A stretch of DNA of 64,000 bases from an uncultured Bacteroides sp. (GTDB lineage: Bacteria > Bacteroidota > Bacteroidia > Bacteroidales > Bacteroidaceae), in the NCBI GenBank assembly GCA_949288715.1, contig CASELH010000002.1:1-64000 (forward strand), written 5' to 3'. Within the stretch, counting starts at the first letter, position 1. Each line of letters opens with the position of its first letter. Below, in pieces: positions 58,600 to 64,000 of the stretch. The notes beneath the pieces are model-generated. The model saw only the letters and a program-made list of their open reading frames with translations. It made no database searches and was not told the origin of the DNA. The translations under genes were made by a program, and so were the position numbers.

Positions 58600-60414
58600 C
58601 TATTCAGCCTTTTCCCGGCGGGAAGCGGCTATCTCGAAGAGCGCCTCAAGGGTGGGGAGCAGCACTTTGCTTCCGCACTCGGCACCCGGTTGCTGGGCTT
58701 GCGGGTTGAGCAGCTTGTCCGTCCATTGCAGGGTGGAGTGCAGCACCCGGGCTTGCTGGTAGGCCGCTTCGGCTTCCTTGGTCTGGCCGAGGGCTTGCCT
58801 TTGCAATGTATTCAGCACTTCTTGCCCGAACTGGCCGAGCACTTTGAAGCGGATGAGCCAAGGGGCTATTTCTTCTATCAGCAGAGGATTCTCGTCGGAC
58901 GTCAGCAGCTTGTCCGAGGCTAGGCAGATGGCGCGACACTCTTTTTCCACTTGGCTGAGGGCTTTCTGGTCCGGTGCCTGCCCTTGCTTATAGCTGCTGA
59001 GGAGTGCCTCGAGGGCAGGGCGGATGTTTTCCGACTCTGCCCTGCGGAAGTCATAGCGGTTGGGCCCCAGGTCGGTGTTGTGCATGGCAAACGTCCTCAG
59101 GTAGGGGGCGTTGACGGGCATCAGGTCGCGGATGGCTGCCTCCCACGCTTGGTGCGGGTTGTAGTCGTCCATGTTCCAGGTGTAGGCGGCAATGCCGTAC
59201 AGGGCTATTTTGGAGGCCTCGGCATGCTCCATGGGGTTGGACACGAAGGCTATGGCGTCGTCTTTGATGTCCGTTCCGTTGCCATAGACGGGGCCCATGA
59301 GCAGGTGGTCTTGCACGTAGTCCGTCACGGGGTAGTTCCACCAGATGTAGGCTTTGCGCTGTATCAGTGGATTGATGAACTCAAAGGTAGGATGGTCTAT
59401 GCTGGCCACCACGTCGTTGCCCGTCCACATCACTTGTATGCCGGCGTTCAGCTTGCTGCCCAGCGTGGTGAGGTAGCCCCCCTTCACGTTGGTCCACGCC
59501 TTGTTGTACTCCGTGGGGCAGAGGATGAGCGGCGCCACGTCACCCTTCGGCCGGACGAAGTTGTCGTCCAGGTAGTTCAGCAGTTCCGCCTGCTTGTCGG
59601 CCTTGGTGCCTTCGCCGCTGATGTCGTCGAAGAACACGGCAAAGCCGCGCACGCCCAGCTGGTACATGCTTTCAAACTTGTTTATCAGCTGCGTGCGGTC
59701 TTCCTCGTTCCACCGGATGTCTTGCCCCGGGTGGATGGCCCAGTAGAAGATGACGTTGTTCGCCTTGGCCCTCTCCACCAGCTCGCGGAGTTGCTTGGCC
59801 TCCTTTTCCGGATAAGGCTTGCGCCAGTGGGGCGTGCGGTGGTAGGGGTCGTCCTTGGGGCCGTAGATGTAGGTGTTCATCTTGTTCCGCCCGTAGAAGT
59901 CGAGTTGCCTGAGGCGTGCCTCGTGGCTCCAGGGCGTGCCGTAGAAGCCTTCCACCACGCCCCGGTAGGGGATGTCGGGGTAGTCGGTCACCTCCACCTG
60001 CGGCAGCCGGGGCAAGGCCAGCAGCTGTGCCAGGGTCTGCACGCCGTAGTAAGCCCCCCGCGCGTCGGCGGCGGCTATGGCGATGCCCCGTTTGTCAATC
60101 TTCAGGTAGTAGCCCTCGGCCTTCGCGGGGATATTCTTGGCATATTTCCGCACGGCCTTGTCGCCCTTGATGCCGATGCTGATGCGGAACGCAGCTTCTT
60201 CCTTCTCGCCGGGCATCAGCTTGTGCAGCAGGCCGATGGCGGGGGAGAGGGCTTCATTGCCGTCCGCCTGCAAGCAGTATTGCGCGGGGATGTCGATGCT
60301 GTCTTGTCCGCCCGCATACACTTGCGGCACGGGGTTGAGCCACGCCTCTTGGGCTTGCAGCGGGCCGATGGCCAGCCACCCAAGCAGAGCGGCGCAGAGG
60401 ATGTTCTTTCTCAT
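58600..60414 (-). CDS. GH84 beta-N-acetylglucosaminidase
   Basis: The 604-residue exported enzyme has a signal peptide (to about residue 21). An N-terminal GH20b/84-like alpha-beta domain (~22-145) is followed by the GH84 barrel (~146-440) with GVVEGFYGTPWSH, KMNTYIYGPKDDPYH and the catalytic Asp pair D263-D264 in FFDDISGEGT. It closely resembles the Bacteroides O-GlcNAcase-like hexosaminidase used as a model of human OGA. That protein is about 737 residues; here the C-terminal beta domain seems to be missing. It removes GlcNAc from glycoconjugates in the periplasm or outside. A palindromic 22-bp array lies upstream. Confidence 0.95.
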   Translation of the reverse strand: MRKNILCAALLGWLAIGPLQAQEAWLNPVPQVYAGGQDSIDIPAQYCLQADGNEALSPAIGLLHKLMPGEKEEAAFRISIGIKGDKAVRKYAKNIPAKAEGYYLKIDKRGIAIAAADARGAYYGVQTLAQLLALPRLPQVEVTDYPDIPYRGVVEGFYGTPWSHEARLRQLDFYGRNKMNTYIYGPKDDPYHRTPHWRKPYPEKEAKQLRELVERAKANNVIFYWAIHPGQDIRWNEEDRTQLINKFESMYQLGVRGFAVFFDDISGEGTKADKQAELLNYLDDNFVRPKGDVAPLILCPTEYNKAWTNVKGGYLTTLGSKLNAGIQVMWTGNDVVASIDHPTFEFINPLIQRKAYIWWNYPVTDYVQDHLLMGPVYGNGTDIKDDAIAFVSNPMEHAEASKIALYGIAAYTWNMDDYNPHQAWEAAIRDLMPVNAPYLRTFAMHNTDLGPNRYDFRRAESENIRPALEALLSSYKQGQAPDQKALSQVEKECRAICLASDKLLTSDENPLLIEEIAPWLIRFKVLGQFGQEVLNTLQRQALGQTKEAEAAYQQARVLHSTLQWTDKLLNPQAQQPGAECGSKVLLPTLEALFEIAASRREKAE

Positions 60415-60452
60415 AAGCGATTGGTTTATTGGTTGTGATACAGATGGTTAAT

Positions 60453-60572
60453 GTTCCCAGCATTTCCCAAAGCCTGGGAAAGCCGTTCCCACCCAGTGGG
60501 AAGCTTGTTCCCTCCCAGTGGGAAGCCCGTTCCCTCCCAGTGGGAACATCGTTCCCAAGCCTTGGGAACTTT
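60453..60572. repeat. Palindromic 22-bp tandem array upstream of the GH84 gene
   Basis: Four units at 60485, 60507, 60529 and 60551 begin GTTCCC; the first three read GTTCCC(A/T)CCCAGTGGGAA. Each contains a TTCCC/GGGAA dyad, and the last is a perfect TTCCCAAGCCTTGGGAA palindrome. A related irregular unit precedes at 60453-60484. It lies 40-160 bases upstream of the GH84 start in the gene-free stretch 60415-60765, where a regulator could bind. Confidence 0.9.
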
Positions 60573-60649
60573 TGGTCCACACTATGGGCGCCTTCACCGG
60601 GGGCAGGGTAGGGCGCGTCGGGGATAAAAAAGAGCATGTGCCGAAAGCA

Positions 60650-60763
60650 CATGAATGGTTTCAGAATGTTATAAAAGATTGGGCGCGGATTGCGCGGAAT
60701 AACGCGGATTCAATAAACTTAATCCGTGAAATCCGCGAAATCCGCGCCCAAAAGAAAGTGTTA
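60650..60763 (-). repeat. ATCCGCG palindromic element, copy of 31030-31184
   Basis: The core GGCGCGGATTGCGCGGA to TCCGCGAAATCCGCGCC (60682-60749) is palindromic. Read on the minus strand the flanks AACACTTTCTTTTGGGCGCG and TAACATTCTGAAACCATTCA match those of the 31-kb element. It ends at the oadB stop codon and may terminate the decarboxylase operon. Confidence 0.8.
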
Positions 60764-60765
60764 TT

Positions 60766-61935
60766 TTATACCAAGAATCCCAGCAAGATACCGGCGGCGA
60801 TGGCCGAGCCGATTACACCGGCCACGTTCGGACCCATGGCGTGCATCAGCAGGTAGTTGGTCGGGTCATACTCCAGACCGACGATTTGCGAGATGCGGGC
60901 CGAGTCGGGTACGGCCGATACACCGGCGTTACCGATGAGCGGGTTAATCTTGTTGTCCTTCTTCAAGAACAGGTTGAAGAACTTCACGAAGGCCACACCC
61001 GATGCCGTGGCGATGATGAACGACAAGGCGCCGAGGCCGAAAATCTTGATGGAGTCGAACGTCAAGAACTCCGAAGCCTGCGTGGAGGCACCCACCGTCA
61101 AGCCCAGCAACATGGTGATGGTATCAATCAGCGGGCCACTGGCCGTGTTGGCCAAACGACGGGTCACGCCACTCTCCTTCAGCAGGTTGCCAAAGAACAG
61201 CATGCCCAGCAACGGCAGGCCGGAGGGCACGAGGAAGCACGTTAGCAGCAAGCCCAGGATGGGGAAGATGACCTTCTCCGTGTGCGACACTACGCGAGGC
61301 GGCTTCATGCGGATGAGGCGCTCGTGCTTCGTGGTGAGCAAGCGCATCACAGGCGGCTGGATAACCGGTACCAAGGCCATGTACGAGTAGGCCGACACGG
61401 CGATGGCGCCCATCAAGTTCGGTGCCAGCTTGGATGACAGGAAGATTGCCGTAGGACCATCCGCACCACCGATGATGCCGATAGCGGCAGCCTGCATCGG
61501 GTCGAATCCCCACTGGAGGGCAATCATGTATGCGCCGAAGATACCGAACTGGGCAGCAGCACCAATCAGCATCAGCTTAGGATTGGAAATCAGCGCCGAG
61601 AAGTCCGTCATGGCCCCGATGCCCAGGAAGATGAGCGGCGGATACCAGCCGGAAGTTACACCTTGATACAAAATGTTGAGCACAGACCCCTGCTCGTAGA
61701 TGCCGACCTGCAAGCCGGCCTCCATGTTGAAGGGGATATTTCCCACCAGGATACCGAAACCGATGGGTATCAGCAACATCGGCTCGAATTCCTTTGAAAT
61801 GGCCAGGTATATGAAGAACAAACCTACCAGGATCATAATCAGGTGCCCCGGCGTGGCGTTGGCAAAGCCTGTGTATGTCCAGAAGTCGGATAGGTTGCTT
61901 CCTAAAAAACTAATAAATTCTCCCATACTATTCAA
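60766..61935 (-). CDS. Na+-translocating decarboxylase beta subunit
   Basis: The 389-residue integral membrane protein couples decarboxylation of carboxybiotin to Na+ export (OadB/MmdB/GcdB family). It has about ten hydrophobic segments, with the Na+/biotin site motif AAAIGIIGGADGPTAIFLSS (conserved Asp) around residues 148-167 and a second conserved region GNAGVSAVPDSAR near 335-347. It overlaps the biotin carrier gene by eight bases. With the neighbouring carboxyltransferase it most likely forms methylmalonyl-CoA decarboxylase of the succinate-to-propionate route. Confidence 0.95.
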   Translation of the reverse strand: MNSMGEFISFLGSNLSDFWTYTGFANATPGHLIMILVGLFFIYLAISKEFEPMLLIPIGFGILVGNIPFNMEAGLQVGIYEQGSVLNILYQGVTSGWYPPLIFLGIGAMTDFSALISNPKLMLIGAAAQFGIFGAYMIALQWGFDPMQAAAIGIIGGADGPTAIFLSSKLAPNLMGAIAVSAYSYMALVPVIQPPVMRLLTTKHERLIRMKPPRVVSHTEKVIFPILGLLLTCFLVPSGLPLLGMLFFGNLLKESGVTRRLANTASGPLIDTITMLLGLTVGASTQASEFLTFDSIKIFGLGALSFIIATASGVAFVKFFNLFLKKDNKINPLIGNAGVSAVPDSARISQIVGLEYDPTNYLLMHAMGPNVAGVIGSAIAAGILLGFLV

Positions 61936-62368
61936 TAATTACGAGGTCAGTACCTTCAAGAATAGAGTCTCCTTTGCTCACGTTGATAGCGGTAATCTTG
62001 CCATCGCGGTCGGCATTGATGTTGTTTTCCATCTTCATGGCTTCGAGGATAATGATGGTTTGGCCCTTCTTCACCACGTCGCCCACCTTCACCTTGATGT
62101 CGAGGATGGTGCCGGGCAGCGGCGACTTCACACCCGACTTGCCTGCCGATGCCGGAGCCGGCTTCGTAACCTGTGCGGCCGGTGCCCCCGGAGTGGTCGA
62201 TGCCTGGCGCACTACCGGCTTGATGACGGTTGTCTTGGGTTTGGGCGCATTTTCCATTTCTACGTTGTAGGGAGTGCCGTTTACCTCCACGTGGGCAATG
62301 TTTCCTTCGATATCTCCGACAACAACATTGTAAACATTGCCATTGATTTTGTATTTATATTCTTTCAT
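61928..62368 (-). CDS. Biotin carrier subunit of the decarboxylase
   Basis: The 146-residue protein has an N-terminal beta region (MKEYKYKINGNVYNVVVGDI), a Pro/Ala-rich flexible linker (~41-78) and a C-terminal biotinyl domain (~80-146). Biotin attaches to K112 in ILEAMKMENNI. It carries CO2 from the carboxyltransferase to the membrane beta subunit. It overlaps the beta-subunit ATG by eight bases and follows the OadG-like gene by 27 bases. Confidence 0.95.
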   Translation of the reverse strand: MKEYKYKINGNVYNVVVGDIEGNIAHVEVNGTPYNVEMENAPKPKTTVIKPVVRQASTTPGAPAAQVTKPAPASAGKSGVKSPLPGTILDIKVKVGDVVKKGQTIIILEAMKMENNINADRDGKITAINVSKGDSILEGTDLVIIE

Positions 62369-62395
62369 TTGTTCGATAGTTTTTATGGGTATGTT

Positions 62396-63328
62396 TTACT
62401 TCTTATGCGGAATCTCGCGCAGCGTGTAGATTTTGGAGCTCCATGGCGAGTAGCTGCGTTTTACGCGCGTAATGGTAAGCACGGTCTCCTCCACGTCGTG
62501 CACATCGCTTTGCATCTCGTGCAAGGCCATGGAGATGGCGGCAAAGACTTCGCCGGGAGCTTGGCCGAGGCCTTTCTCCTTGGCTTCGCTCTTGTCCGTG
62601 ATGCCTTTGGCCTTCATGGCATTCTTGCGGCTCATGGCTACAGATGCCTTGCCGATGAATCTGAAGGAAACGTAGAGCAGAATCAAGCCGAAGAACACCA
62701 CGAGCATGGCTGTAATGGACATGCCGATGCCCACGCTGTCGTGTTGCTCGAATTTTTCCATCTTCACGTTCTTGTCCAGCGTCTTGTTGTTGGTGCTGGG
62801 TGTGACGTACTTGTCGGCCGATTCGTCTTTCACTTCCCATTCGGGGGCGGCATCGTCCACGCGGGCATAAGAGTAGTCGGCTTGCAATTGAGCGGCAGGC
62901 ACCACAATTTGGTCCAGCAACTTCTTGCCCGAGTCGTAAAGTCCTATCCAGTTGTCCACATTGGGTTCCAGGCGGAAGTTGGTGTGGAAAGTTCCCCGGT
63001 TGGGCAGCCCGTCGGCCCAGAACAAGGCGTGCTGGCGCGGGTTGATTTTTGTCAATACGTCTCCCTTCGGAATGAAGTACGACGCGGTGTCGCCCGGCTG
63101 GCTGCTGTGCCTCAGGTAGCAACCGGCAAGGTCGGCGCTGCCATACGATTTGTTGAATATTTCAATCCACGGGCTGTGTATGCCGTAATCGTCCTGGAAG
63201 TTGCTGTGGTTGTCTACAAGCACTTCGTTCAGAAGCAGCTTGCTGTTCCCCTCATCGCTTCCGCACGAAGATAACGTCCCCATACCCAGCACGAGTGAAA
63301 AGAATATCCCGATTTTTACTTTGTTCAT
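62396..63328 (-). CDS. Lamin-tail-like plus OadG-type decarboxylase gamma subunit
   Basis: The 310-residue protein has a lipoprotein-like signal (LSSC, C22). A lamin-tail-domain-like beta sandwich follows at ~30-155 (LLLNEVLVDNHSNFQDDYGI, WIEIFNKSYGSADLAGCYLR). One membrane helix lies at ~200-222 and a charged cytoplasmic tail contains AMKAKGITDKSEAKEKG. The membrane helix and tail match OadG/MmdC, which anchor Na+-pumping decarboxylases, while ordinary OadG is only ~80-120 residues and lacks the exported domain. Its position between mmdA and the biotin carrier supports the gamma-subunit role. The role of the extracytoplasmic domain is unknown. Confidence 0.85.
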   Translation of the reverse strand: MNKVKIGIFFSLVLGMGTLSSCGSDEGNSKLLLNEVLVDNHSNFQDDYGIHSPWIEIFNKSYGSADLAGCYLRHSSQPGDTASYFIPKGDVLTKINPRQHALFWADGLPNRGTFHTNFRLEPNVDNWIGLYDSGKKLLDQIVVPAAQLQADYSYARVDDAAPEWEVKDESADKYVTPSTNNKTLDKNVKMEKFEQHDSVGIGMSITAMLVVFFGLILLYVSFRFIGKASVAMSRKNAMKAKGITDKSEAKEKGLGQAPGEVFAAISMALHEMQSDVHDVEETVLTITRVKRSYSPWSSKIYTLREIPHKK

Positions 63329-63361
63329 AATCGTTTTCGTTTTAATGTAAATGGGTATTGG

Positions 63362-64000
63362 TTACAATGGAATGTTGCCGTGCTTCTTGGCCGGGTTGGT
63401 CAGCTTCTTGGTCTGCAGCTGCTGCAAGGCGCGGATGATGCGGAAGCGCGTGTTGCGCGGCTCAATAACATCATCAATGTAGCCATACTTGGCTGCATTG
63501 TACGGGTTGGCAAACAGCTTGGTGTATTCGGCTTCCTTCTCTGCCAGGAACTGGGCGGGGTTTTCATGCTCTTTGGCTTCCTTGGCGTAAAGCACTTCTA
63601 CAGCGCCTGCGCCACCCATTACGGCTATCTCGGCCGTGGGCCATGCATAGTTCATGTCGCCGCGCAGCTGCTTGCAGCTCATCACGATGTGCGAGCCGCC
63701 GTAAGACTTGCGCAACGTCACCGTAACCTTGGGAACCGTGGCCTCGCCATAGGCATAAAGCAGCTTGGCACCGTGCAGAATGACGCCGTTGTACTCTTGC
63801 CCCGTACCCGGCAAGAAGCCCGGCACGTCTACGAGGGATACGATGGGAATGTTGAAGGCGTCGCAGAAGCGTACGAAGCGTGCGCCCTTGCGCGAAGCGT
63901 TGCTGTCGAGCACGCCGGCCAGGAACTTGGGCTGGTTGGCCACGATGCCCACCGACTGTCCGTTGAAGCGGGCAAAGCCGATGATGATGTTCTTGGCATA
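63362..64000 (-). CDS. Methylmalonyl-CoA decarboxylase/acyl-CoA carboxylase carboxyltransferase subunit (partial)
   Basis: The frame is open to the right edge (continuing [20 protein letters not shown] on the minus strand), so only the last ~212 residues are visible. They belong to the crotonase-fold C-terminal carboxyltransferase half: [56 protein letters not shown] and [13 protein letters not shown]. With the downstream OadG-like, biotin carrier and beta subunits it forms a Na+-pumping decarboxylase. In Bacteroides this is the methylmalonyl-CoA step of propionate formation. The start lies outside the window. Confidence 0.93.
   Translation of the reverse strand, partial: YAKNIIIGFARFNGQSVGIVANQPKFLAGVLDSNASRKGARFVRFCDAFNIPIVSLVDVPGFLPGTGQEYNGVILHGAKLLYAYGEATVPKVTVTLRKSYGGSHIVMSCKQLRGDMNYAWPTAEIAVMGGAGAVEVLYAKEAKEHENPAQFLAEKEAEYTKLFANPYNAAKYGYIDDVIEPRNTRFRIIRALQQLQTKKLTNPAKKHGNIPL

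Noticed and set aside
10690..60572. Tandem arrays as possible CRISPR arrays
   Set aside because: The repeats are directly adjacent without unique spacers, the units are 22-23 bp, and no cas genes are present.

Overview
The window reads as a chromosomal segment of a Bacteroidales bacterium, most like Bacteroidaceae. Supporting this are Bacteroidetes-type promoters (TTTG-N19/20-TAnnTTTG, with hardly any Shine-Dalgarno), an HU-like gene followed by a tiny smalltalk gene, DUF3332, DUF4296 and DUF4924 proteins, a TamL-type outer-membrane lipoprotein, a fused FeoAB, a GH84 hexosaminidase and a methylmalonyl-CoA decarboxylase cluster. Genes are mostly housekeeping and GC-rich. Intergenic regions are AT-rich and crowded with repeats.

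Layout. 0-3.9 kb is accessory: three unrecognised minus-strand genes, then an HU/smalltalk cassette between inverted composite repeats. 3.9-13.1 kb holds ileS, a DksA/TraR-like gene, lspA with a DUF4296 lipoprotein, an rRNA-methyltransferase-like gene and tamL. 13.4-19.2 kb (minus) holds DUF2461-glgB-DUF3332 and ftsY-rimO. 19.5-26.6 kb (plus) holds feoAB with its Cys-rich partner, tRNA-Cys, a SPOR/HU-like envelope protein, an FHA protein, uxaC and map. 26.6-31.0 kb holds lepA, a small winged-helix gene, an orphan transcription unit carrying a tRNA-Lys 3' fragment, and ettA. 31.2-40.1 kb (minus) holds a surface locus (TonB receptor, anchor-J lipoprotein, secreted nuclease) beside a ppk-ppx polyphosphate operon. 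40.4-48.4 kb (plus) holds an M23 peptidase, a C69 dipeptidase, a MITE-like element, a phosphohexomutase, ffh and folD. 48.4-54.2 kb (minus) holds a CPBP protease, an AraC regulator, prfC and the lysE-DUF4924-rfbD run. 54.3-58.5 kb holds purL behind a terminator-like leader plus a small lipoprotein. 58.6-64.0 kb (minus) holds a GH84 hexosaminidase and the Na+-pumping decarboxylase operon, which runs off the right edge.

The most unusual signals are: (1) at least six intergenic tandem arrays with the same 22-23-bp period and 3-4 copies but unrelated unit sequences; (2) an IleRS whose HxGH signature is swapped to GxHH; (3) a purL leader with mutually exclusive pairings ending in a terminator; (4) a consensus promoter and terminator enclosing only the 3' part of a tRNA-Lys; (5) an OadG-like subunit fused to an exported lamin-tail-like domain. 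No CRISPR array, rRNA operon, prophage or transposase gene was seen.
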